A stretch of 64,000 bases of DNA. It comes from Clostridiales bacterium. GTDB taxonomy: Bacteria > Bacillota > Clostridia > Oscillospirales > Oscillospiraceae. The DNA is taken from the NCBI GenBank assembly GCA_019423635.1, contig JAHZBA010000006.1, positions 23,314 to 87,313 on the forward strand. Direction: 5' to 3'. The position numbers and the translations under genes were made by a program. Of the stretch, positions 50,086 through 57,710 are shown one piece after another. Numbering within the stretch: the first letter of the stretch is position 1; each line of letters opens with the position of its first letter. The notes beneath the pieces are model-generated. The model saw only the letters and a list, made by a program, of their open reading frames with translations. It had not been told where the DNA came from and searched no databases.

Positions 50086-50399
50086 ACCGCCTCCCGTTCC
50101 CGCTCCAAAGACGCCCACCAGTGATGCAGGCGCTCCCCGATGCAGTAGGGCCGGCTGCTGCGGACGCGAAACCGCAGCTCCCCCCAGGCCACCGTGTCCC
50201 CCGGCGCCAGGGCCGTCGTTCCCAGGTAGCGCCACAGCCGCCGGTCCATCCACCCCAGCTCCGTCACCGCCCCCGGCAGGGCCTCTCCCCGCTCCGTCAC
50301 CGGCTGCAAAAAGGCCCGGGTCTGCGTCTCGCCCTCCGCGGTCTGCACGGTGACCGCCTGCCCGTACCGCGCCAGAATCGCCTGTACCGCGCCCGTCAT
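50082..50399 (-). CDS. XkdI/XkdH-like head-tail connector
   Basis: A 105-residue protein: MTGAVQAILARYGQAVTVQTAEGETQTRAFLQPVTERGEALPGAVTELGWMDRRLWRYLGTTALAPGDTVAWGELRFRVRSSRPYCIGERLHHWWASLERE. Its beta-rich layout fits a head-closure protein of the SPP1 gp16 type. The ATG overlaps the previous stop. Confidence 0.7.
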   Translation of the reverse strand: MTGAVQAILARYGQAVTVQTAEGETQTRAFLQPVTERGEALPGAVTELGWMDRRLWRYLGTTALAPGDTVAWGELRFRVRSSRPYCIGERLHHWWASLEREREAV

Positions 50400-50758
50400 C
50401 CCCGCACCCCCTGAAAGCAGAAGTCCGCCGCCGTGTAGGGCGCCATCAGCCGCTCCGCCGTCTCCCGGAGCTCCCCGGCCGGGGAGCTGCCCGCGGTCCG
50501 CACGGAGATCTCCCCCGCCGTAAAGGACTCCACCCTGTCACCGCCTCCCCGGCAGGCGATCAGGTCCGCCGCCGCCGTCAGGGCCGCCGCGCAGGGGAAT
50601 GCCTCGCCGCAGTCCTCCGCCCGCAGGCCCCGCCGCAGCCGCTCCTCCCAGGATCGCCGGGCGGCGGCGCAGAGGCGGGAGAGGAGCTCCCGCTCCTCCT
50701 CCGCGGCGCCGCCTGCCGTCAGGGCCAGCTTCAAAATCTCCTCCTCCACGGCGCTCAC
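50396..50758 (-). CDS. Head-tail connector protein (gp6/XkdH-like)
   Basis: A 120-residue helical protein: MSAVEEEILKLALTAGGAAEEERELLSRLCAAARRSWEERLRRGLRAEDCGEAFPCAAALTAAADLIACRGGGDRVESFTAGEISVRTAGSSPAGELRETAERLMAPYTAADFCFQGVRG. This suits the adaptor proteins that sit below the portal. The GTG start overlaps the capsid stop (GTGA). Confidence 0.7.
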   Translation of the reverse strand: MSAVEEEILKLALTAGGAAEEERELLSRLCAAARRSWEERLRRGLRAEDCGEAFPCAAALTAAADLIACRGGGDRVESFTAGEISVRTAGSSPAGELRETAERLMAPYTAADFCFQGVRG

Positions 50759-51789
50759 CCCAGGGTCAGCACCTTGGACGCCTCCGGGAAGAGCTTGGCA
50801 AAGCCGGAGACGGAGGTGATGGCCGCCCGCTCCAGCTGGCGGTCGATGAGCTTGTCGTACTCCACCGTGATCTCGCTGCCGCAGATCTGCTCCAGGGCGT
50901 AGTGTTTGTCCAGGCCGATCATCATGCCCGTCCCCAGGGCGCCGGTCCGCAGGAGCCTGGCCCCCAGAGGCGCCGTCAGGGCGCCGGTGCCCTGGAAGTT
51001 CAGCCCCGTCAGGGGGTTCTGGAACTCCGGCAGCTTCAGCATGGCCAGCATCATGTCGGGGCTCACCAGCATGGTATTCATGGAGTAGGGGTCAAACTGG
51101 CTCCAGAAGTCCAGCAGCGCCCCGTAGCTCAGCTTCCCGCTCTCGCCGGAGATGGGGTCCGTGCCCACGGCGAAAAGATCCGCCGGGTTGTGGTTCCCGT
51201 CCCCGTCGCAGAGTACTCGGATGGCGTCCTCCAGATGCATCCGGCCGATGTAGGCGCCGATCTGGCGCAGCGTCACGGAGAAGAGGTCCAGCCGCTGGAA
51301 CCGGATGGCCTCGTAGGAGGCCACCAGCATCCGCCCCCGCTTGTGCAGCCGCACCAGGTTCTCCTGGGTGCGGATGGTGGTCCGGGGGATCTCCGCCCCC
51401 TCCTCCACCCGGCGCAGCTTCTTCTCCTCCGCCGAGGGAACGGAGGCGATGGAGCGGTAGTCCATCCCGTCAAAGCGCGTCACCGTGGCGGTGATGTCCG
51501 GCAGGACGCTCTCCTCCTCCACGCCCTGGCGCACCACCCGGGAGACAAACTCCGGGAACAGCACCGCGGACTCCGAGGTGTGGAAGAATTTCTCCACGCA
51601 GTCGCTCCCCGCGCCCTTGACGTGGATGTCAAAGCGCTTGAGCTGCCGCTGGAAGGCATCCATCCCCTCCAGGGGCGTGCCCCGGTAGCGCTCGCCGGGG
51701 TCCAGCTCCTCCAGGGTTTGGGTGAAGCTGCGGCCGCTGCGGCCATACATCCCCTTTTCCAGCCTGACGCTCTCAAAATGATATCCCAT
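50755..51789 (-). CDS. Phage major capsid protein (XkdG-like, HK97 fold)
   Basis: A 344-residue protein: MGYHFESVRLEKGMYGRSGRSFTQTLEELDPGERYRGTPLEGMDAFQRQLKRFDIHVKGAGSDCVEKFFHTSESAVLFPEFVSRVVRQGVEEESVLPDITATVTRFDGMDYRSIASVPSAEEKK. It contains the P-domain-like VSPDMMLAMLKLPEFQNPLTGLNFQGTGALTAPLGARL and MIGLDKHYALEQICGSEI, typical of XkdG/P2 N-like HK97 capsids. ATG at 51789 follows AAGGAGGGGCGAGACC. Confidence 0.88.
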   Translation of the reverse strand: MGYHFESVRLEKGMYGRSGRSFTQTLEELDPGERYRGTPLEGMDAFQRQLKRFDIHVKGAGSDCVEKFFHTSESAVLFPEFVSRVVRQGVEEESVLPDITATVTRFDGMDYRSIASVPSAEEKKLRRVEEGAEIPRTTIRTQENLVRLHKRGRMLVASYEAIRFQRLDLFSVTLRQIGAYIGRMHLEDAIRVLCDGDGNHNPADLFAVGTDPISGESGKLSYGALLDFWSQFDPYSMNTMLVSPDMMLAMLKLPEFQNPLTGLNFQGTGALTAPLGARLLRTGALGTGMMIGLDKHYALEQICGSEITVEYDKLIDRQLERAAITSVSGFAKLFPEASKVLTLG

Positions 51790-51803
51790 GGTCTCGCCCC
51801 TCC

Positions 51804-52238
51804 TTAAAGCACAAATGTCACGGTCCTGGCGGACTTGTCCACGTCCGCCACCAGATACTCCCGTCCCGCGGGCGCCGCCGCGCCGCCGGCGCTCTCCGTA
51901 CCGGCGCTCTCCGTGCCGCCGCTCTGCGCCGCCGCGCCTGCGGCGGTTCCGCCGCCCGATACCGTCACGCCGCCGCTGCCGTCCGCCGCCAGGGTGCACC
52001 AGCCCGCCGCCGGCGCACTCTCCCCGGAGTAGCCCGTCTTCACCATGCCCCCCAGGGCCACGGCGCAGGCCGCGCCGTCCCGTCCCACGGACACCGCCAC
52101 CCCGTCAAAGCGCTCTCCGGCCTTGCATCCGCTCACCGTGCCGCTGTCGCTGATCTTCACCACCTGGCCCTCTGCGACCTTCTCGCAGGCAAAGGTGGCG
52201 GACCACTGTCCAATCCCCTCATAGGAATACTTTCGCAT
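51804..52238 (-). CDS. Phage head decoration-like protein
   Basis: A 144-residue protein: MRKYSYEGIGQWSATFACEKVAEGQVVKISDSGTVSGCKAGERFDGVAVSVGRDGAACAVALGGMVKTGYSGESAPAAGWCTLAADGSGGVTVSGG, beta-rich with a final GREYLVADVDKSARTVTFVL. The layout resembles capsid decoration proteins (DUF2190-like). A GGTESAGTESAGG repeat lies between the two domains. It lies between protease and capsid, where PBSX has no such gene. ATG 52238 follows AAGGAGGAGTT. Confidence 0.72.
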   Translation of the reverse strand: MRKYSYEGIGQWSATFACEKVAEGQVVKISDSGTVSGCKAGERFDGVAVSVGRDGAACAVALGGMVKTGYSGESAPAAGWCTLAADGSGGVTVSGGGTAAGAAAQSGGTESAGTESAGGAAAPAGREYLVADVDKSARTVTFVL

Positions 52239-52279
52239 AACTCCTCCTTACCGTCCTTCCAAAGCTCCGTCTCCCGCGC

Positions 52280-53161
52280 TCACACCAAAAACGCCGTCTC
52301 GTCCTCTCCTCCCCCCTCCGTGTCTCTTTGCCTCAGCTGCGGCGCCGCCGGGAAGCGCCTGGCGGCCCTCGCCTCATAGGCCCCCTTCAGCTCCAGCAGC
52401 TCCGGCTCCTCCAGCCGCTCCGCCGCCCGGGCGAAGACCCGCCCGTCCACGCCGTCGTCGGCCAGCATGGCAAGCCGCACCACCTCTTTGCGCAGCGCCG
52501 CCAGATACTTCCGCCCCAGGGCCGCCTCCCTGTGCAGCTGCGTCTCCCGGCCGCTGTCCTGGCCGCCGCTCTGTCCAAAGCGCTTTCGCAGCACCCCGGC
52601 CTCCCGCTGGGCGGGCACCGCCACAAAGGACCACTCGTAGGCGTCCGTGGGCTGACACAGTTCCACAAAGCACAGCCGCCCGCCGTAGGTCTCCCCCTTC
52701 ACATGCTCGCAGCCGCCCCACTCCGCGCCGCAGACGGAGCACACCCGGCGCTTCACGCTGCACCCCACGCTGACCTCCCGCTTGATGCCCCCCTCGATCT
52801 CCGCGATGAGCTCCGCGTTCTTCTCCGTCCGCAGCAAATAGGCCCACCCCTTCAGCCAGCGGTAGCCGTCTCCGGCGGCGGTGCGCCTGGCGGGCTCCTC
52901 CACCACCTCCGTCCGGTAGATCCGGGCCGTCTGCCCCTGGGCGGACCACTGGTGGTCAAAGAGCCCCGTCTTCCCCACAAACAGCTCCCCCAGGGTCTCC
53001 AGAGCCCCACTCTCAAAGCGCTCAAAGTCCCGATCCACCTCGTTGTCGCACAGCCGCACGGGGAAGAGGTACACCTCCTCCGCCGTCAGCGGCGTCTTGG
53101 CAAAGCGGTTCAAGGCCTCCAGCTCCGCCGCCATCTCCAGCTCTTTTGCCTGCATTTCCAT
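52280..53161 (-). CDS. XkdF-like prohead protease with internal zinc-like motif
   Basis: A 293-residue protein: MEMQAKELEMAAELEALNRFAKTPLTAEEVYLFPVRLCDNEVDRDFERFESGALETLGELFVGKTGLFDHQWSAQGQTARIYRTEVVEE..., which matches XkdF (prohead protease/scaffold). It carries CSVCGAEWGGCEHVKG (about residue 140-160), a three-cysteine-plus-histidine cluster. ATG 53161 is preferred to GTG 53191 because GGAGAGGAG lies 7 bases upstream. Confidence 0.82.
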   Translation of the reverse strand: MEMQAKELEMAAELEALNRFAKTPLTAEEVYLFPVRLCDNEVDRDFERFESGALETLGELFVGKTGLFDHQWSAQGQTARIYRTEVVEEPARRTAAGDGYRWLKGWAYLLRTEKNAELIAEIEGGIKREVSVGCSVKRRVCSVCGAEWGGCEHVKGETYGGRLCFVELCQPTDAYEWSFVAVPAQREAGVLRKRFGQSGGQDSGRETQLHREAALGRKYLAALRKEVVRLAMLADDGVDGRVFARAAERLEEPELLELKGAYEARAARRFPAAPQLRQRDTEGGGEDETAFLV

Positions 53162-53187
53162 TGCGCTCTCCTCTCCCGTCTCCCGCT

Positions 53188-53388
53188 TCACGGCGTCTCC
53201 TCCGCAGCGTCCCGGCCGCCCGGCGCGGAGTCCCGCTCCCTCCGCGCCTGTTCCCTCGTCGCCGCCAGCTCCATCTCCCCCGTTTCCGCCTGCTGCGAAA
53301 GCGCTCCTCTTCCGCCGCGGCTCCTCTCCCGGCCAAAGCCGCTCCGCCGGGTTCCGGCCGGGTGTTCACTCCTGTTCGTTTCGGTCAT
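53188..53388 (-). CDS. Small hypothetical protein between portal and protease
   Basis: A 66-residue protein: MTETNRSEHPAGTRRSGFGRERSRGGRGALSQQAETGEMELAATREQARRERDSAPGGRDAAEETP, highly charged and probably disordered. Its stop overlaps an alternative GTG of xkdF (GTGA), and it overlaps the portal's end by 23 bases. It lacks a strong SD. Another frame (53022-53369) begins with GTG overlapping the portal stop and may be the real one instead; neither is certain. Confidence 0.4.
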   Translation of the reverse strand: MTETNRSEHPAGTRRSGFGRERSRGGRGALSQQAETGEMELAATREQARRERDSAPGGRDAAEETP

Positions 53389-54499
53389 TTTCAATCCGCA
53401 GCTTCCGTGCCTGCTCCCGGTACAGCTCCGCCCGGGACTCCTCCACCTGATCCTGCAAGTTGATGTCGTCCCAGACCACCTCAAAGCCGCAGGCATACCC
53501 GTGCATCCTGAGCCACAGCCGGCAGATCCGCTCCACCGCCGGCGTCAGCGTCCGGCGGATGGCGGTGATCTCCGTGGTGAGCATATCCGCCTGCTGGGAG
53601 CTCATCCGCTCCGTGGAGCTCCAGTTCAGCCCCAGCATGAAGGGCGGGATGCCGGTCTTGGCCACCAGCTGCTCCAGGATCTGCCGCACCGGCACCTGGC
53701 TGTCCAGAATCGGCGCGTCTCCGCCGATCACCCGGATGTCCACATCCCCCACGGCCACGAAATCCCGCACAGCGGACGTATCCCGCATGGCCCGGCTCCA
53801 CTCCTCCGCCAGCACCCGGCCCTTCTCCGCGGCGCTGCCGCCGCCGTCGGCGCAGGTGACGGCGAAGCGCACGTTGCCGCACCGCTCCCAGTTCACCCCC
53901 ACCGCGTGGTAGATCTTCGTCAGAATCTCCGCCAGGAACGGCAGCGACCGCAGCAGCGACACGCCGCAGGGGCTGTCCGCCTCCGGGTTCAGCGGGGTGA
54001 ACAGCAGCAGCTCCTGATAGGGCAGCGGCGTCATCCGTCCCCGCTCGTCCGGCCCGCAGATCTGGAACTCCAGGGGGTTCGCCCCCTCCCGCAGCTGGAT
54101 CTCCTCCGCCCGGCCCCACAGCAGCGCCGCAATCTCCCGGTTCCCCGCCGCCGGCACGATCTCCCCCACCGCCGCGCCGCAGGTCAAAAGCCCGTCCAGG
54201 TATCCGTCCAGAAAGGCGTTGACGCCGAACTGCCCCCGCCCCACCGGCACGGTCCGCAGGAATTCCCGCAGCTCCCGCTCCGCCAGGGGCTCGTCACACG
54301 TCACCGTCACGCCGCCGCTCAGGCGGATCAGCTTGTAAATGGCCGCGTCCACCACCGGCACCGCCTCCCGGACCGCCCGGTACAGCCGCGCCTCCCCCTT
54401 TCCCAGGGGCACATACTCCCGCAGTGCCCCAAAGGGATGCCGCTCGGCGCTGCGCAGCTGCACCGCCGCGGCCGCCTGCCTCTTCCTCCAGCTCCACAC
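53366..54499 (-). CDS. Phage portal protein, XkdE family
   Basis: A 377-residue protein: MWSWRKRQAAAAVQLRSAERHPFGALREYVPLGKGEARLYRAVREAVPVVDAAIYKLIRLSGG..., with the conserved FLAEILTKIYHAVGVNWERCGNVRFAVTCADGG and ILEQLVAKTGIPPFMLGLNWSSTERMSSQQADMLTTEI (crown/stem region). It forms the dodecameric DNA gate. GTG at 54499 is chosen because GGAGGAGGGAGC is just upstream; an ATG at 54568 has no SD. Confidence 0.86.
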   Translation of the reverse strand: MWSWRKRQAAAAVQLRSAERHPFGALREYVPLGKGEARLYRAVREAVPVVDAAIYKLIRLSGGVTVTCDEPLAERELREFLRTVPVGRGQFGVNAFLDGYLDGLLTCGAAVGEIVPAAGNREIAALLWGRAEEIQLREGANPLEFQICGPDERGRMTPLPYQELLLFTPLNPEADSPCGVSLLRSLPFLAEILTKIYHAVGVNWERCGNVRFAVTCADGGGSAAEKGRVLAEEWSRAMRDTSAVRDFVAVGDVDIRVIGGDAPILDSQVPVRQILEQLVAKTGIPPFMLGLNWSSTERMSSQQADMLTTEITAIRRTLTPAVERICRLWLRMHGYACGFEVVWDDINLQDQVEESRAELYREQARKLRIENDRNEQE

Positions 54500-54595
54500 A
54501 AAGCTCCCTCCTCCATGTTCATTCCCACAGACAGCAGGTCCGCCTCCCCCGCCGCCTGCCTCTCCCAAAATCCGTTCCTTCTCCGCAACCCCCGC

Positions 54596-54630
54596 ACCCC
54601 TGTAGGGGCGGCTATCAGCCGCCCGTCCCT
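54596..54630. repeat. GGCGGCT palindrome core between terminase and portal
   Basis: CCCTGTAGGGGCGGCTATCAGCCGCCCGTCCC is the same core as in the MITE-like repeats at 672-825 and 10060-10259, without their ends. It lies in the 162-base gap between xtmB and the portal gene. Confidence 0.55.
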
Positions 54631-54661
54631 CTCCAGCCTCCGGATTCCGGTGCTTCCATCC

Positions 54662-55966
54662 TCAAAAGCCGTTCCTTCTTGCAGACCCCGTCTCCTGGCC
54701 AGGTGATCCCCACCGCTGCCAGGCCTCCCCTCTCTCCACGCTCATGGCCGCAAAGCCCCCCTGCCGCTCCGCCGCCAGATCCATGGCAAAATACCGCATC
54801 TCGTCCATGGCGTGGTCGTGCTCCTTTCTCGGCGCGTCTCCGCCGCCGCGCTCGTCCCAGCAGTAGAGGCCCATCTCCCGCAGGCAGTCCCGGCACTCCC
54901 TTCCAATCCGAATCCGCCCGCTCCTCAGAAAATCCGCCGTCACCCGAATCCCGTCGGCCACGGCGTTGTCCGCCCGGACCACGGAAAACCCCTTCCGCCG
55001 CAGGGCCTCCATGAAGCTGGCCGCCGAGGGGTCCACAATCACCCGCTGAATCTCCCGCCCCCCGGCCAGGGCCGCCAGATCCTCGGCGTACTCCGCGTCC
55101 GTCTTCTGCCGTCCCGTCCTCCGGGAGTCGTAGTAGTACTCCCTCACCCGGTGCCACACGCCGCCCGACTCCCCCCAGAGTCCGAAGGAGGCCGGGTTGG
55201 CCGTCCCGTAGTCCACGGAGATCCTCCAGCGCCGGAAGGGCCCCGCCGCCTCCTCCGCGTCCTGCTCCGGGTCGAAGAAGTCGTAAATCAGCCCCTGGGC
55301 CGCCGACCACTCCCCCAGCACAAACCGCCGGTAGAAAACGCCCTCATAGGCCCGCTCATACCGCTGCCGGATTCGGGGGGACAGGGCGGGGTTGTCCTCC
55401 ATGGTGAAGTGGAGCCGCAGGGCCCGCCGCTCCGCCGCCCGCAGAATCCACTCCTGATAAAACCAGTGCCGGGGCCCCTCGGGGTTGCAGTTGAACCACA
55501 GCCGGCTCCCCGGCACGCTGCACCGGGCGATGGCCTGCTCCACAAAGGACCGGGGCATCAGGGCCGTCTCGTCCAGCAGCACCCCCGCCAGGGTGCTGCC
55601 CTGGATCAGCGCCGCGCTGGACTCATCCCGCCCCCCGAACAGCAAAAAGCGGTTCTCCCGTCCCCGCCAGCGCACGATCAGCAGGTTCTCCCCCCGCCGC
55701 TCCCGCACGCTCATGCCAAGCCCTCTCAGGCAGGGCACCAGCTCCGCCAGCAGGTTCCGCCGCAGCGCCCCGATGGTCTTGCCGCACAGTCCGAACTGCC
55801 GCCGGTCGAAGGTGCTCTCCGCCCACAAAAAGAAGGACAGCCCCATGGAAAAGGTCTTGCCGCTGCGGACGGCGCCGTCGCAGATGATGGCCTCCCATTG
55901 CTCGTCCTCCCACCAGGTGAGCACCCGCACCTGCTTGGGGGAGAGCGTCAGTCCCTTACGCCCCAT
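54662..55966 (-). CDS. xtmB: PBSX-type terminase large subunit
   Basis: A 434-residue protein with ATPase Walker A GAVRSGKT (about residue 32), Walker B LLDETAL (about 130), and the nuclease domain acidic residues (VDYGTANP; IVDPSAAS; DNAVADGIRV). It shares the layout of XtmB/PBSX terminase_3. It translocates and cuts DNA during packaging. Overlaps the small subunit by 11 bases. ATG 55966 follows GGACGGAG. Confidence 0.9.
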   Translation of the reverse strand: MGRKGLTLSPKQVRVLTWWEDEQWEAIICDGAVRSGKTFSMGLSFFLWAESTFDRRQFGLCGKTIGALRRNLLAELVPCLRGLGMSVRERRGENLLIVRWRGRENRFLLFGGRDESSAALIQGSTLAGVLLDETALMPRSFVEQAIARCSVPGSRLWFNCNPEGPRHWFYQEWILRAAERRALRLHFTMEDNPALSPRIRQRYERAYEGVFYRRFVLGEWSAAQGLIYDFFDPEQDAEEAAGPFRRWRISVDYGTANPASFGLWGESGGVWHRVREYYYDSRRTGRQKTDAEYAEDLAALAGGREIQRVIVDPSAASFMEALRRKGFSVVRADNAVADGIRVTADFLRSGRIRIGRECRDCLREMGLYCWDERGGGDAPRKEHDHAMDEMRYFAMDLAAERQGGFAAMSVERGEAWQRWGSPGQETGSARRNGF

Positions 55967-56414
55967 CTCCGTCCTCCAGGGCCCCGGCGGCCTCCCGCAG
56001 GGCCCGGCACAGCTCCTCCGCCCCGTCCCCGCCGCCGCTCTCCAGCAGCGCGCACAGCGTCTCCAGTGCCCGCACCCGGTCCACCAGCTTCAGCTCCACG
56101 CCCTTTTCCGTCACCTTCAGCTCCGACACCGCGGCCAGATCCAGCGTCTCCGGGTCCGCCTCCTCCGGCCGCAGGGCCAGACGCACCGCGTCGTTGGCCC
56201 GCCCGAAGGCCAGCTGTGCCAGCCGCCGCAGCACATCCTCCCGCCGCAGCTGCCCCGCCGCGGCCTCCCGCATCCGCTCCAGCCGCTCCTGGCTGCACGC
56301 CATCCGCAGCACCGCGTACCCGTCCTGCCGCCCGGTCTCCGCCGCCGCCTGCTCCGCGTCCATGGTCCGGAGATACGCCCGGCAGAAGGCGGCGTTGTCC
56401 TGTTTCCTGCTCAT
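55956..56414 (-). CDS. xtmA: PBSX-type terminase small subunit
   Basis: A 152-residue protein: MSRKQDNAAFCRAYLRTMDAEQAAAETGRQDGYAVLRMACSQERLERMREAAAGQLRREDVLRRLAQLAFGRANDAVRLALRPEEADPETLDLAAVSELKVTEKGVELKLVDRVRALETLCALLE. It has a helix-turn-helix-like N-terminus of the terminase_2 type that recognises DNA. ATG at 56414 follows GGAGGAGGGAG. It is the first gene of the module; no regulator lies next to it. Confidence 0.86.
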   Translation of the reverse strand: MSRKQDNAAFCRAYLRTMDAEQAAAETGRQDGYAVLRMACSQERLERMREAAAGQLRREDVLRRLAQLAFGRANDAVRLALRPEEADPETLDLAAVSELKVTEKGVELKLVDRVRALETLCALLESGGGDGAEELCRALREAAGALEDGDGA

Positions 56415-56456
56415 CTCCCTCCTCCTCTCACACCACCGCCTCCCCGCCCCCGTTTC

Positions 56457-56474
56457 TTGCACCCGTCCGTGCAA
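56457..56474. promoter_or_regulatory. Inverted repeat upstream of the phage-like operon
   Basis: TTGCAC-N6-GTGCAA, perfect 6-bp arms, lies 42 bases upstream of the small-terminase start. It is the only symmetric site in the 222-base gap and may bind a host regulator, since the element carries no repressor of its own. No clear -35/-10 for the phage operon is seen. Confidence 0.4.
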
Positions 56475-56589
56475 CATCTCAAAAAATTTTTCCACCCGCC
56501 GCCACCGCGCAAAAAAGCAGCGCCCTTCCCCGCGCCTTCCCCAAAGTTCGATTCCTGTCAACATTTTAATGCCGTTTTTTCAAAATCCG

Positions 56590-56598
56590 TGCTATAAT
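56590..56598 (+). promoter_or_regulatory. Extended -10 promoter of the kinase/regulator operon
   Basis: TGCTATAAT (56590-56598) is an extended -10; the -35 region (TGCCGT) is weak. It lies 39 bases before the kinase ATG. It diverges from the phage-like operon. Confidence 0.55.
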
Positions 56599-56636
56599 AG
56601 GAGTATCTATCTGCCCGCTCGGAAAGGAGGGCCGCC

Positions 56637-57710
56637 ATGCTCCCCAAAAACACCCGGCTTCTGCGCTTTTTCCCCTTCTCCTGGCGGGATCTTCTCATCA
56701 CCGTTTTGATCTTCCTCTGCGCCACGGGCCTGTGCGCCCTGATGCAGCGGGCCAACAGCAGCCCCGGCTTTGCCGCGCCGGTGTTCGTGCTGGCGGTGCT
56801 GCTGGTCTCCCGCCTGACCACCGGCTATCTCTTCGGCCTCATCGCCTCGGTGCTGGGCGTGGTCTGCGTCAACTTCATCTTCACCTTCCCCTACTGGTCG
56901 GTGGACTTCACCCTGGCGGGCTATCCCCTGACCTTCCTGGTCTTCCTCACGGTCTCCGTCATGACCTGCGCCCTGACCACCCGGGTCCGCCGGCAGGAGC
57001 GGCTGCGGGCGGAAAACGAGAAGGAGAAGATGCGGGCCAACCTCCTCCGCTCCGTCTCCCACGACATCCGCACCCCCCTGACCTCCATCGTGGGCTCCAC
57101 CTCCGCCGTGCTGGACAATCCCGGCCTCTCCCGGGCGGAGCAGCGGGAGCTGCTGGAGGACGCCCGGGACGAGGCCCAGTGGCTGATCCGGGTGGTGGAA
57201 AACCTCCTCTCCATCACCCGCATCGGCGACGCCCGGATCACCACCGCGCCGGAGGCCGCCGAGGAGGTCCTGGGGGAGGCCGCCCGGAAATTCCGCCGCC
57301 GCTTCCCCGCCGTCTCCGTCTCGGTCTCCGTGCCGGAGGAGCTCCTCATGGTCCCCATGGACGCCATTTTAGTGGAGCAGGTTCTCTTCAACCTGATGGA
57401 AAACGCCGTGGTTCACGGCAAAACCACCACCTGCATCCGCCTCTCCCTGCGCGCCGAGCCCCCCTGGGCCTGCTTCACGGTCTCCGACGACGGCCAGGGC
57501 ATCCCCCCAAAGGAGCTGCCCACCCTCTTTGACGGCACGCTGAAGCAGAACGAGACCGGCAGCGGCGACGGCAAGCGCAACATGGGGCTGGGCCTGTCGG
57601 TGTGCCTGGCCATCGTCCGGGCCCACGGCGGCAGTATGCAGGCCAAAAATCTCTCAGGCGGCGCGGAGGTCTCCTTCCGCCTGCCCCTGTCCAAGGAGGA
57701 ATCCCCATGA
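56637..57710 (+). CDS. KdpD-like sensor histidine kinase, lacking the N-terminal KdpD domain
   Basis: A 357-residue kinase. Four transmembrane helices (about residues 17-112, DUF4118: RDLLITVLIFLCATGLCALMQ; VFVLAVLLVSRLTTGYLFGLIASVLGVVCVNFIF; YPLTFLVFLTVSVMTCALTT) lead to the HisKA domain with His142 (SVSHDIRTPLTSIVGS), then the HATPase domain (NLMENAVVHG; DDGQGIPP; GLGLSVCLAIVRAHGG). The ~380-residue cytosolic KdpD/Usp part of true KdpD is absent, so it cannot sense potassium in the E. coli way. It precedes the regulator with a 4-base overlap. No kdpFABC genes follow. Confidence 0.88.
   Translation: MLPKNTRLLRFFPFSWRDLLITVLIFLCATGLCALMQRANSSPGFAAPVFVLAVLLVSRLTTGYLFGLIASVLGVVCVNFIFTFPYWSVDFTLAGYPLTFLVFLTVSVMTCALTTRVRRQERLRAENEKEKMRANLLRSVSHDIRTPLTSIVGSTSAVLDNPGLSRAEQRELLEDARDEAQWLIRVVENLLSITRIGDARITTAPEAAEEVLGEAARKFRRRFPAVSVSVSVPEELLMVPMDAILVEQVLFNLMENAVVHGKTTTCIRLSLRAEPPWACFTVSDDGQGIPPKELPTLFDGTLKQNETGSGDGKRNMGLGLSVCLAIVRAHGGSMQAKNLSGGAEVSFRLPLSKEESP

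Noticed and set aside
53022..53369. 115-codon minus-strand frame starting at the portal stop (GTGA)
   Set aside because: Only the coupling supports it; half of it overlaps the prohead protease in another frame and the product is Arg/Gly-rich. Kept only as an alternative to 53188-53388.
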